DNA of 64,000 bases from Streptomyces sp. NBC_01016 (GTDB lineage Bacteria > Actinomycetota > Actinomycetes > Streptomycetales > Streptomycetaceae). Both the position numbers and the translations under genes were made by a program. The notes beneath the pieces were generated by a model. That model made no database searches. It was not told the DNA's origin and saw only the letters and a program-made list of their open reading frames with translations. Where the stretch lies: positions 5,642,001 to 5,706,000 of the forward strand of contig NZ_JAPEOQ010000001.1 of NCBI RefSeq assembly GCF_026341035.1, given 5' to 3'. Within the stretch, counting starts at the first letter, position 1; each line of letters begins with the position of its first letter. Shown here piece by piece: positions 31,880-39,770 of the stretch.

Positions 31880-32850
31880 CTATCGAGGCGCCGGCGGCGT
31901 GCCCTCCCCGAAGGGGCGCCCGCCCAGCTTCTCGCGGCCGTGCGGGGCGAGAAGCTGGGCGGGTCGGGGCCGAGCGGCACGATCCGCGTGGGGTTGATGC
32001 CGGTGTGCACCTGGTAGTAGTGCCGCTTGATGTGGTCGAAGTCGACGGTGTCCCCGAAGCCGGGCGTCTGGAACAGGTCCCGCGCGTACGCCCACAGGAC
32101 CGGGTCCTCGGCCAGCTTGTTGCGGTTGCACTTGAAGTGGCCGTGGTAGACGGCGTCGAAGCGGACCAGCGTCGTGAACAGCCGGACGTCCGCCTCCGTG
32201 ATGGTGTCGCCGACGAGATACCGCTGCCCGGCGAGCCGCCGCGACACCGTGTCGAGCCGCGCGAACACGTCCCCGTACGCCTTCTCGTACGCGTCCTGCT
32301 CGCCGGCGAATCCGGCCCGGTACACGCCGTTGTTGGCGTCCCGGTAGATGCCCTCCATCACCTCGTCGATCTCGTCGCGCAGCGGCTCGGGATACAGGTC
32401 GGGGGCGCCGTCCCGGTGCAGCGCCGTCCACTCGGTCTCCAGGTCGAGCGTCAGCTGCTGGTAGTCGTTGGTGACGAGCTTCCCGGACGGTACGTCGACG
32501 ATCGCGGGCACACTGACGCCGCCCGGATACCCGGTCTCCCGCGCGTCGTAGGCCTCGCTGAGGTAGCGGATCCCGAGCACCGGGTCGCGATCGTCCGGGT
32601 CGAGCGTGAAGCGCCAACTGCGGTCGTCCTGGATCGGATCGGTGACCGCGAGCGACAGCGCGTCCTCCAGGCCCAGGAGTCGGCGCACCACCAGGGCGCG
32701 GCTCGCCCAGGGACAGGCCTTGCTCACGACGAGCCGGTAGCGGCCCGCCTCCACCGGCCAGCCGCCTTGGCCGTCGGCGGTGATCCGGTCGGTGAAATGA
32801 CTGCGGGACCGTTTGAAGGCCTTCTTGCCGTACGAGGCGTTGCCGGGCAC
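31880..32850 (-). pseudogene. Glutathionyl-hydroquinone-reductase-like protein, frameshifted near its C-terminus
   Basis: From the GTG at 32850 (AGGGAG six bases before) the frame encodes a xi-class glutathione transferase / glutathionyl-hydroquinone reductase-like protein with the active-site cysteine in VSKACPWASRA and the C-terminal HIKRHYYQVHTGINPTRIVP segment. Near 31961-31965 one base seems to be missing: the expected ending, PHGREKLGGRPFGEGTPPAP, continues in the next frame to a TAG at 31880. In the frame as read the protein has no stop and runs into the RibD-like gene. One added base gives a 323-residue protein. Only the last 25 or so residues are affected, so either a sequencing error or a mild mutation is possible. 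Confidence 0.75.
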
Positions 32851-32997
32851 GTGGGTCTCCCTCCGGGGTCGGACACGATGGTGCGCCCCGAGCCTGCCCG
32901 AGGAACGGCCCGCGCACCACCGTGGCGGAGGCGGCTGTCGGTGGCCGGTGAGAGGCTCGAAGTGAGCAGTGACCGTGATGGCAAGGAAGGCGCAGGC

Positions 32998-33534
32998 ATG
33001 ACGACCACGACCGGTAGCTACCTCACTCTGGACGACGGCCGTCCCGGCGTCCGGTTCACCCGCACGTACGAGAAGCCGATCGACCGCGTCTGGCGCTATG
33101 TCACCGACCCGGTCGACCTCGCGCACTGGTTCCCGTCCAAGTTCGAGGCCGGGGAGCTGAGCCCCGGCGCGACGATCCGCTTCTTCGGCGACCCGAACAT
33201 GCCGGAGTCCGAGGGCACGGTCGTCGCCGCAGAGCCCCCACGCCACTTCTCCTTCATGTGGGGAGGCGACGAGCTGCAGTACGACCTGGAGGAGCGCGGC
33301 GACGGCGGCACGCACCTGACGCTCACCAACGTGCTGGTGACCGCGGACACCGCGGCGCGCAACGCGGCGGGCTGGGAGATCTGCCTGCTCGCCCTCGACG
33401 CGGCCGACCGCGGCGAGCCCCTGGCCGAGGGGCACACGGGAGCGACGCCGCCGTGGAAGGAGCTGTACGACGCCTACACCGCGGCCGGCTTCCCCTCCGG
33501 CGCGCCCGTGCCCGGCCTGGACGAGGAGTCCTGA
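32998..33534 (+). CDS. SRPBCC family protein (AHSA1-like)
   Basis: The 178-residue protein has the START/Bet v1-like pattern of the AHSA1 group: RFTRTYEKPIDRVWRYVTDP, LAHWFPSKFEAGELSPGATI, then FSFMWGGDELQYDLEERGDG. Such proteins bind hydrophobic ligands or act as small cyclases; no substrate is predicted. AAGGAAGG lies seven bases before the ATG at 32998. It is divergent from the frameshifted reductase gene. Confidence 0.88.
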   Translation: MTTTTGSYLTLDDGRPGVRFTRTYEKPIDRVWRYVTDPVDLAHWFPSKFEAGELSPGATIRFFGDPNMPESEGTVVAAEPPRHFSFMWGGDELQYDLEERGDGGTHLTLTNVLVTADTAARNAAGWEICLLALDAADRGEPLAEGHTGATPPWKELYDAYTAAGFPSGAPVPGLDEES

Positions 33535-33608
33535 GGCGCCCGCACCGCGTGTGCACACGGTCACACTCTGAATAGCGGGATCCCACGAACGGGCGCAAAA
33601 TCGGACAC

Positions 33609-33845
33609 ATGTCCTTTATGTCCGCGAGTGTGACGTGGCTCGGACTCGGCCTCACGGTCGGTACCGCGGGACTGGTGACCTACGGTCTTGCGGCGCTCCC
33701 GTGCGGGGCTTCGGTCCGGCAGGAGGATGCCGAGGCGGTCTGCCGCCCGGCCAGGCGGACGGCGCTCGGCCTCGGTGCGCTCGGCATCGTGGCGTTCGTC
33801 GTCGGGACGGTGTTCCTGTTCCTGGATGTGACGAACTTCGGCTGA
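33609..33845 (+). CDS. Small two-helix membrane protein, hypothetical
   Basis: A 78-residue protein with two membrane segments (WLGLGLTVGTAGLVTYGLAA and LGLGALGIVAFVVGTVFLFL) joined by a short charged loop with two cysteines. I do not recognise it. The ATG at 33609 lacks a clear ribosome binding site; an in-frame ATG at 33618 is an alternative. It stands between the SRPBCC and VOC genes. Confidence 0.6.
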   Translation: MSFMSASVTWLGLGLTVGTAGLVTYGLAALPCGASVRQEDAEAVCRPARRTALGLGALGIVAFVVGTVFLFLDVTNFG

Positions 33846-33951
33846 GCGCGGCCGGGGAACGCTTCCGGAATTTCTTCGCGGAAGCCGTCACACATCCGTG
33901 GTGGTGCGTGTCGTAGCAGTGAGAGTCACGTAACGAGTGAAGGAGTACTCC

Positions 33952-34296
33952 ATGACCAGCGGTCAGCAAACGATCATCGCCCCCGTCCGGGACCTCGCCG
34001 CCGCCAAGGCCGTCTACACCAAGCTGCTTGGCGTGGAGCCGTCCTCCGACGAGGCGTACTACGTGGGCTACGACGTGGCGGGACAGCACTTCGGCCTGAA
34101 CCCGAATGGGCACCAGCAGGGCATGACAGGACCCGTGGGCTACTGGACCGTCGACGACATCCAGGGGATGGTCAAGTCTCTGGTCGAGTCCGGTGCCGAG
34201 GTGATCCAGGACGTGACGGAGGTCGGTCCGGGCCGCCGGATCGCGTCGCTGAAGGACGCGGACGGAAACGTCTTCGGGGTGCTGCAGGACAGCTGA
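33952..34296 (+). CDS. VOC family (glyoxalase-like) protein
   Basis: The 114-residue protein has the paired beta-alpha-beta-beta-beta motifs of the vicinal oxygen chelate superfamily (PVRDLAAAKAVYTKLLGVEP and VDDIQGMVKSLVESGAEVIQ, ending in ASLKDADGNVFGVLQD). It is likely a dimeric enzyme or ligand binder; metal-binding residues are not obvious. AAGGAG is six bases before the ATG at 33952. A hairpin follows, shared with a second, convergent VOC gene. Confidence 0.88.
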   Translation: MTSGQQTIIAPVRDLAAAKAVYTKLLGVEPSSDEAYYVGYDVAGQHFGLNPNGHQQGMTGPVGYWTVDDIQGMVKSLVESGAEVIQDVTEVGPGRRIASLKDADGNVFGVLQDS

Positions 34297-34312
34297 GCGG
34301 ACGACCACGAGC

Positions 34313-34346
34313 GGTGGGGCCGCGGCCCGAAGGCCACGACCCCACC
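34313..34346. terminator. Imperfect hairpin between convergent VOC genes
   Basis: GGTGGGG and CCCCACC with an inner GGCC/GGCC stem form a bulged hairpin in the 60-base gap between the two VOC genes. It probably terminates both. Confidence 0.5.
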
Positions 34347-34356
34347 CGATCCCGTG

Positions 34357-34746
34357 CTACTGGTCACCGCCCCCGTAGGGGCGCGTGATCACTTCCATGC
34401 CGTGCTGCGCGGGGTCCATGAAGTACACGCCACGACCTCCGTCGTTGTGGTTGATCTCGCCCGGCTGCTTGCGGTGCGGATCGGCGTAGTACGTGAGCCC
34501 CGCGTCCTTGATGCGCCCGAAGATCCCGTCGAACTCCTCCTCGGTGACGAGGAAGGCGTAGTGCTGCGTGACGATGGACTCGGCGGGGATCGTCGCGAAG
34601 TCCAGGGTCACGCCGTTGCTCAGGTCGAGCGGGATGAACGGGCCCCATTCATCGCCCACTTCGAGCCCCAGGATGTGCGCGAGGAACTCGGCGGACTCCC
34701 GCTTGTCCCGGGAGTGGACGATGGTGTGATTGAGCTGAACTGCCAT
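34357..34746 (-). CDS. VOC family protein
   Basis: The 129-residue protein is a second vicinal oxygen chelate member (LNHTIVHSRDKRESAEFLAH at the N-terminus; YFMDPAQHGMEVITRPYGGG at the end). His in LNHTIV and the Glu in GMEVITRP are in the positions of the usual metal ligands, so it may be an extradiol dioxygenase-like or glyoxalase-like enzyme. GGAGG is nine bases before the ATG at 34746; an earlier in-frame ATG at 34809 lacks family similarity. Confidence 0.88.
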   Translation of the reverse strand: MAVQLNHTIVHSRDKRESAEFLAHILGLEVGDEWGPFIPLDLSNGVTLDFATIPAESIVTQHYAFLVTEEEFDGIFGRIKDAGLTYYADPHRKQPGEINHNDGGRGVYFMDPAQHGMEVITRPYGGGDQ

Positions 34747-34880
34747 GGTGGATTGCCTCCAGAAGGCAACTCCGGCACCTCCATGCCTCACCCGGTCGGT
34801 GACCGGCACGCGATGCTGCCCGGGATCTTAGACACGGGGCCGGGCCCGTGGCCAGTCCGTTTCCGGCTTCGGCTCCGGCG

Positions 34881-36719
34881 TCAGTCCAGGACCAGTTCCG
34901 GGTCGTACATGTCGAGCCAGAGCGCCAGGTCCAGTGTGCGCTCCAGGCCGCGCCGCGAGGCCTGCGTGATCTGCGGGGTCTCGCGGTGGGCGGCGACACT
35001 GAGCCGGTCCCTGTCGACGATCTCGAAGACCCGGTGCGAGGGCTTCGCGAGCAGGTCCTTGGCGTGCTCCTGCAGCGCGAGCGCGTACTTCGGATCCTGC
35101 GTCGACGGGTAGGGGCTCTTGACCCGGTCGTACACCGAGGTCGGCAGCACGTCCGCCGTCGCCTCGCGCAGCAGCGATTTCTCCCGGCCGTCGAAGGACT
35201 TCAGCGCCCACGGCGTGTTGTAGACGTACTCGACGAGCCGGTGGTCGCAGAACGGGACCCGTACCTCCAGGCCCACCGCCATGCTCGCCCGGTCCTTGCG
35301 GTCGAGCAGGACCCGCACGAAGCGGGTCAGGTGCAGGTAGCAGATGCGGCGCATCCGGTACTCGAAGTCGCTCTCGCCCTCCAGGCGCTCGATGTCGCGG
35401 ACCGCTTCGGCGTAGCTGTCGGCGGTGTACCCCTCCAGGTCGAGCCGCTTGGTGAGCTCGGGCCTGATCACGTCCGAGTCGTCACCGAGGTGCTTGCCCA
35501 TGCTCACCAGCCACGGAAACGCCTCCGCATTGCGGGCCTCCTCGTCGAAGAACTGGAGGTAGCCGCCGAAGACCTCGTCCGCCGACTCGCCGGACAGGGC
35601 GACCGTCGAGTGCTCGCGGATCGCCTTGAACAGCAGGTACAGCGAGGCGTCCATGTCGCCGAGCCCCGCCGGAATGTCGCGTGCCCGGATGACGCGGGCG
35701 CGCACCTCGGGGTCGGCGAGCGCGTTCGAGTCGAGCACGATGTCCTCGTGGTCGGTCCCCGACGCCTGCGCCACGTCGTGCACGAAGGGGGTGTCGGGCG
35801 TACCTCGCAGCTCGTCGGCCACGAAGTTCTCGGCCTGGCCGAGGAAGTCGACGGCGAAGCTGCGCACCGTCTCCTGACCGGCCAGCTGCTCGGCGGCGAT
35901 CGCCGTCATCGCGGAGGAGTCGAGGCCGCCCGACAGGAGCGTGCAGCGCGGCACGTCCGAGACGAGCTGGCGGCGCACGATGTCGTCGAGCAGCTCGCGC
36001 ACCCTGGCGATGGTCGTTTCCTGGTCGTCGGTGTGCGGCTTCGTCTCCAGCGTCCAGTACGCGCGGTGCCGCAATCCCTCGCGGTCGACGGTGACGACCG
36101 TGCCCGGTACCACCTCGTTCATCCCGTCCCACACGGCATGCCCCGGAGTCTTCACGAACGTGAACAACTCGCGGAGGCCGTCGAGGGTGACACGGCGCGC
36201 GGCGAGCGGGTTGGCGAGGATCGCCTTGGGCTCTGAGCCGAACAGCACGCCGTCCGGGGTCTCGTAGAAGTAGAAGGGCTTGATGCCCATCCGGTCGCGG
36301 ATCATGACGAGCTTGTCGCTGCGGCCGTCCCAGATGGCGAACGCGTACATGCCGTTGAGGCGCTTGGGCAGTTCCTCGCCCCACTCGAGGTAGCCGTGCA
36401 GCACCACCTCGGTGTCCGAGTCCGTGCGGAACTCGTGGCCGAGGGCCGCCAGTTCGGCGCGGAGTTCGGTGTAGTTGTACGTCTCGCCCGAGTAGACCAG
36501 GGCGACGTTTCCGTCCGGTGTCTCGACGGTCATGGGCTGCCGGCCGCCCGGCAGGTCGATGATGGCGAGCCTGCGGTGACCAAGGGCCGCGGGGCCCTCG
36601 ATCCAGGTGCCGCGATCGTCAGGACCGCGGCACTCCATGGTCTGGGTCATCGCATTCAATGTCTCGGCCGAGGCCCGCAGGTCACGGTCGAAGGAAACCC
36701 AGCCGGTGATGCCACACAT
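34881..36719 (-). CDS. asnB: Asparagine synthase (glutamine-hydrolysing)
   Basis: The 612-residue protein begins MCGITGWV, giving the nucleophilic Cys2 of the glutaminase domain, and has the ATP-pyrophosphatase loop LLSGGLDSSAM in the synthetase domain. It makes asparagine from aspartate, ATP and the amide of glutamine in the cytoplasm. The start must be the ATG at 36719 because Cys2 is catalytic; AGGAGG lies seven bases before it. Full length and all core motifs (SGESADEVFGGYLQ; VRVPFCDHRLVEYVYN) look intact. It is monocistronic. Streptomyces carry several paralogues, so the symbol names the family rather than a specific copy. Confidence 0.95.
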   Translation of the reverse strand: MCGITGWVSFDRDLRASAETLNAMTQTMECRGPDDRGTWIEGPAALGHRRLAIIDLPGGRQPMTVETPDGNVALVYSGETYNYTELRAELAALGHEFRTDSDTEVVLHGYLEWGEELPKRLNGMYAFAIWDGRSDKLVMIRDRMGIKPFYFYETPDGVLFGSEPKAILANPLAARRVTLDGLRELFTFVKTPGHAVWDGMNEVVPGTVVTVDREGLRHRAYWTLETKPHTDDQETTIARVRELLDDIVRRQLVSDVPRCTLLSGGLDSSAMTAIAAEQLAGQETVRSFAVDFLGQAENFVADELRGTPDTPFVHDVAQASGTDHEDIVLDSNALADPEVRARVIRARDIPAGLGDMDASLYLLFKAIREHSTVALSGESADEVFGGYLQFFDEEARNAEAFPWLVSMGKHLGDDSDVIRPELTKRLDLEGYTADSYAEAVRDIERLEGESDFEYRMRRICYLHLTRFVRVLLDRKDRASMAVGLEVRVPFCDHRLVEYVYNTPWALKSFDGREKSLLREATADVLPTSVYDRVKSPYPSTQDPKYALALQEHAKDLLAKPSHRVFEIVDRDRLSVAAHRETPQITQASRRGLERTLDLALWLDMYDPELVLD

Positions 36720-36980
36720 AACGCTTCCTCCTGCTCGCCGTACGGCCGTGGCCAACCGGGGCAACAAGTTGTACACGGCATCTATGTTTCGAGCGTGTGA
36801 CATGGAGGTGGGTTCGGTCAATGCTCCCGTAACGCGCCGAAGGCGTCCGACCGAGCGGTTTCGGCCGCCGGTCGTGACGTCAAACGGAATGATCCCCTTC
36901 GCAAATCCCTTGTGGCGGGGGCCTCTTGAGAAAAGTTGCCTTGGGCTACCAGTGCGATCCGGCCACAGGCAAAGACTTGA

Positions 36981-38168
36981 TCAATCCTGCTCCGGGCTCG
37001 ACGTTGTCTCAGCAAGTGACCCGTCGAACGTCGCCGCAGCGAGCCCGAAGGACAGCGTCATGCCGATCCCCGACGTCACCGAGAGCGCCCGTACGCCCGG
37101 TGCCACATCGCGTACGAGCAGCGGTCCGCGGGCGCTGCTCGCGTACACGCCCTGCCAGCGTTCGGTGACCCGCACCGAGGGGACGCCCAGGACGCGGGAG
37201 GCCTCGCGCAGCAGCAGTTCCGTCGTCGCCTCGTCCTGGAACGGGATCTCCGTCGCGTCGTACGCGTGCGAGTCGCCGACCAGGACCGTGCCGTCGGGCA
37301 GCCGCGTGAACATCACGTTGGCGACCACGTCAAGCAGTTCGGGGCTGTGCGCGGTGACCTCGGTGCGCAGCCGGTCGGCGGACGGCATGGCCGTGAAGCC
37401 GTCGTAGCGCAGCATCGATGTGGCGGTCAGGACCGCCGAGTCCGTGCGGAAGGCGTCGGGCGCCGCGACCCGGGCCATCGACAGGCGGCAGCGTTCGATG
37501 CCGTGCGTCTCGGCCTCCGCCGGGTACAGACGGTCCAGGTCATGGCCGACGCAGAGCAGGATCCGGTCCCCGTGCACCGGGCCCCGGCTGGTGTGCACCG
37601 TGCCGGACTCCACGCCGACCACGTTCGTGCCCCAGGAGATCGTCACGCCGGGCTGCTCGGCCAGCCAGTCCGCGAGCCGCGGCGCCGCCTCGCGCGGGTC
37701 GACCCGCAGGTCCGCGGGCAGCAGCGCGCCGCCGGCCAGATCCTCGCGCCCCTCGGGGGAGCGGCCGAGCGCCTCGCCCACCTCGTCGCGCGTGCGCATC
37801 CGCACCGCGTCCGTGCCGCGCTCGTCCCGCAGCTCCTCCAGGACCGCCAGCTCGGTCGCCGACCGGGCCACCACGAGCGCGCCCGCCTCCGGCGCCCACA
37901 GCCCGGCCGACTTGGCGGCGTCCACCCAGCCGGTGCGCGAGCGCAGCGCGAGATCGAGGAGTTCACCGCGCTGCGCCGTGACGCAGCAGTGGCCGAAGTT
38001 GCGCACGGACGCGCCCACAGGCCGCCGGTCCCGCTCGACCACCGTGACGCTGAGCCCCCTGCGCACCGCCTCGAAGGCGTGGGCGAGGCCGACGATGCCG
38101 GCACCGACCACGACGAGGTCGCTGCGGTCGCGGGGGAGTGCGGTGGATGGCGCTGATGCGTTGTTCAT
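36981..38168 (-). CDS. FAD-dependent oxidoreductase (TIGR03364-like, phosphonate-associated)
   Basis: The 395-residue protein has an N-terminal FAD-binding motif (LVVVGAGIVGLAHAFEAVRR) and a DAO-type fold. It resembles the TIGR03364 group, which is usually encoded beside a phosphonatase-like hydrolase and is proposed to oxidatively deaminate an aminophosphonate. That partner and a GntR regulator are encoded divergently here, which supports the assignment. The end of the protein (GIGMTLSFGLAAATFDG) is the usual second FAD contact. The ATG at 38168 is next to a GntR-type operator. The exact substrate is inferred, not shown. Confidence 0.85.
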   Translation of the reverse strand: MNNASAPSTALPRDRSDLVVVGAGIVGLAHAFEAVRRGLSVTVVERDRRPVGASVRNFGHCCVTAQRGELLDLALRSRTGWVDAAKSAGLWAPEAGALVVARSATELAVLEELRDERGTDAVRMRTRDEVGEALGRSPEGREDLAGGALLPADLRVDPREAAPRLADWLAEQPGVTISWGTNVVGVESGTVHTSRGPVHGDRILLCVGHDLDRLYPAEAETHGIERCRLSMARVAAPDAFRTDSAVLTATSMLRYDGFTAMPSADRLRTEVTAHSPELLDVVANVMFTRLPDGTVLVGDSHAYDATEIPFQDEATTELLLREASRVLGVPSVRVTERWQGVYASSARGPLLVRDVAPGVRALSVTSGIGMTLSFGLAAATFDGSLAETTSSPEQD

Positions 38169-38208
38169 GACCCCAAGACTGCGGACCGCCCGCCGCCACC
38201 CGCAAGTG

Positions 38209-38220
38209 TTGTCTATACAA
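38209..38220. promoter_or_regulatory. GntR/HutC-type operator (site 1)
   Basis: TTGTCTATACAA is a near-perfect palindrome of the kind bound by HutC/PhnF-type GntR regulators (half-sites TTGT and ACAA). It lies 41 bases before the start of the FAD oxidoreductase gene. Confidence 0.65.
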
Positions 38221-38291
38221 GTTTCCTCGTTGTTTACCAGCTGTGCGCCGGGTGCGCTCTTGCCCGGTGGGTATCCGGGCTGCGAAACTCG

Positions 38292-38307
38292 ACTTGTGAA
38301 GACAAGT
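38292..38307. promoter_or_regulatory. GntR operator (site 2) over the regulator start codon
   Basis: ACTTGT and ACAAGT are perfect inverted arms around GAAG and include the GTG start codon (38296-38298) of the GntR gene. The half-sites match site 1 at 38209, so binding here would give autorepression. Confidence 0.6.
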
Positions 38308-39084
38308 AGCGAGGAGGGGCCGCTGCACCAGCGGCTCGGCGCCGAGTTCCGGCGACGCATCGAGTCGGGGGAGTGGCCCGAAGGGGCGCCCGTGCCGAGC
38401 GAGGCACAGCTGTGCGAGGAGTTCGGGACCTCGCGCGGCCCGGTACGGCAGGCGCTCGCGCAGCTGCGGGCCGATGGCCATCTGGTCGGCGGGCGCGGCA
38501 AGCCGCCCGTCGCCCGCAGGGTCACGCCCTCGCAGCCGTTCGCCTCGCTGATGTCGTTCACGCAGTGGGCCGAGTCGATCGGACGGACCCCGGGACAGCA
38601 CACCGTGGAGGTGGCCCGGCGGCGCGCGAGCCCCGAGGCCGCCGCCCGCCTGGGTCTCGACGAGGGCGCGCCGGGCGTCGACCTCGTCCGGCTGCGCCAC
38701 CTCGACGGGGTGCCCGCGATGGTCGAGCGGTCCACGTTCGTCCTCGACGTCGGCCTGCATCTGTTCGCGTTCGACCCGGACGAGGGCTCGGTCTACGACG
38801 CCCTCACCTCGTGCGGCGTCGACCTGGACCGCGCCCGGCACACCATCGACGCCGTCGCGGCGGACCCGCAGGACGCCGAGCTCCTCGGTGTCGATCCCGG
38901 CCAACCCCTGCTCCGCGTACGGAGGTTGGCCTACACCGGCGACGGCAGGCCCGTCGAGTACGCGGACGACCGCTATCTGCCGTCCATGGCCACCTTCACC
39001 ATCGAGAACACCATGGACGGGCGCACCGTCGCGGCCCGCGGCGGCACCGCAGACACCCGCATCACACGTGAGGAAGCCCAGTGA
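38296..39084 (+). CDS. GntR family transcriptional regulator (HutC/UTRA type)
   Basis: The 262-residue protein has a GntR winged helix (LHQRLGAEFRRRIESGEWPE; PSEAQLCEEFGTSRGPVRQA) in residues 10-75 and a UTRA effector domain after it (RLRHLDGVPAMVERSTFVLD; YADDRYLPSMATFTIENTMD). It overlaps the phosphonatase-like gene by four bases (GTGA) and is divergent from the FAD oxidoreductase, with matching operators on both sides. It probably senses the phosphonate or an intermediate. The GTG at 38296 has no ribosome binding site, so a leaderless or unusual start is possible. Confidence 0.88.
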   Translation: MKTSSEEGPLHQRLGAEFRRRIESGEWPEGAPVPSEAQLCEEFGTSRGPVRQALAQLRADGHLVGGRGKPPVARRVTPSQPFASLMSFTQWAESIGRTPGQHTVEVARRRASPEAAARLGLDEGAPGVDLVRLRHLDGVPAMVERSTFVLDVGLHLFAFDPDEGSVYDALTSCGVDLDRARHTIDAVAADPQDAELLGVDPGQPLLRVRRLAYTGDGRPVEYADDRYLPSMATFTIENTMDGRTVAARGGTADTRITREEAQ

Positions 39085-39767
39085 TCGAACTCGCCGTCTT
39101 CGACATGGCAGGCACCACCATCGACGAGCACGGGGCCGTATACGACGCGCTGCGGCACGCCGTCGATTCCACCGGCGTCCGTGTCGACCCGGTCGATCTG
39201 CAGACCTGGATGGGCACCGACAAGCGCGAGGCCATCGCCGCGCTCATCCGCATCGGCGGCGGCACGCCCGACGCGGAGCTGGTCGAGCGACAGTACGAGG
39301 TGTTCCGAGCCTATCTGCGCGAGAGCTACGCCAAGCAGCCGCCGGAGCCGATAGCCCACGCGGACAAGGCACTTGAAGAGCTGCGCGCCCGCGGCATCAA
39401 GGTCGCCCTCACCACCGGCTTCAGCGCGGACGTGGCGCTGCCGCTGCTCGACTCGCTCGGCTGGTCCACCGAAGAGGGCGGCAACCTCGACGCGGTCGTC
39501 ACCTCCGACGAGGTGCCCCGTGGTCGTCCCGCGCCGTACATGATCCAGCGCGCGATGGAGAAGACGGGCGTCGTCGACGTACGCAAGGTCCTCGTGGTCG
39601 GCGACACGGTCGTCGACATGGAGGCCGGGTTCAATGCGGGCGCGGCTGTCGTGGTCGGCGTGCTCACGGGACAGCTCACCCGTGAGCAGCTCGAACTCCA
39701 CCCGCACAGCTACGTGTTGGACGGCGTCGCCGACCTCCCCGGCATTGCCGAGACCCAGAGCCCGTGA
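39081..39767 (+). CDS. Phosphonatase-like HAD hydrolase (TIGR03351-like)
   Basis: The 228-residue protein is a HAD hydrolase related to phosphonoacetaldehyde hydrolase: nucleophile Asp8 in FDMAGTT, a lysine at position 48 in GTDKREA close to where PhnX has its Schiff-base lysine, cap helices, and the metal loop VVGDTVVDMEAGFNAGA. It would cleave the C-P bond of the product of the divergent FAD enzyme. Whether Lys48 truly aligns with the PhnX lysine needs an alignment. It is translationally coupled to the GntR gene. Confidence 0.87.
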   Translation: MIELAVFDMAGTTIDEHGAVYDALRHAVDSTGVRVDPVDLQTWMGTDKREAIAALIRIGGGTPDAELVERQYEVFRAYLRESYAKQPPEPIAHADKALEELRARGIKVALTTGFSADVALPLLDSLGWSTEEGGNLDAVVTSDEVPRGRPAPYMIQRAMEKTGVVDVRKVLVVGDTVVDMEAGFNAGAAVVVGVLTGQLTREQLELHPHSYVLDGVADLPGIAETQSP

Positions 39768-39770
39768 ACG

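Noticed and set aside
30694..32850. A true fusion of the glutathionyl-hydroquinone-reductase-like and RibD-like proteins
   Set aside because: The RibD-like part has its own ATG and ribosome binding site, and the joined frame exists only because one base seems missing near 31963.
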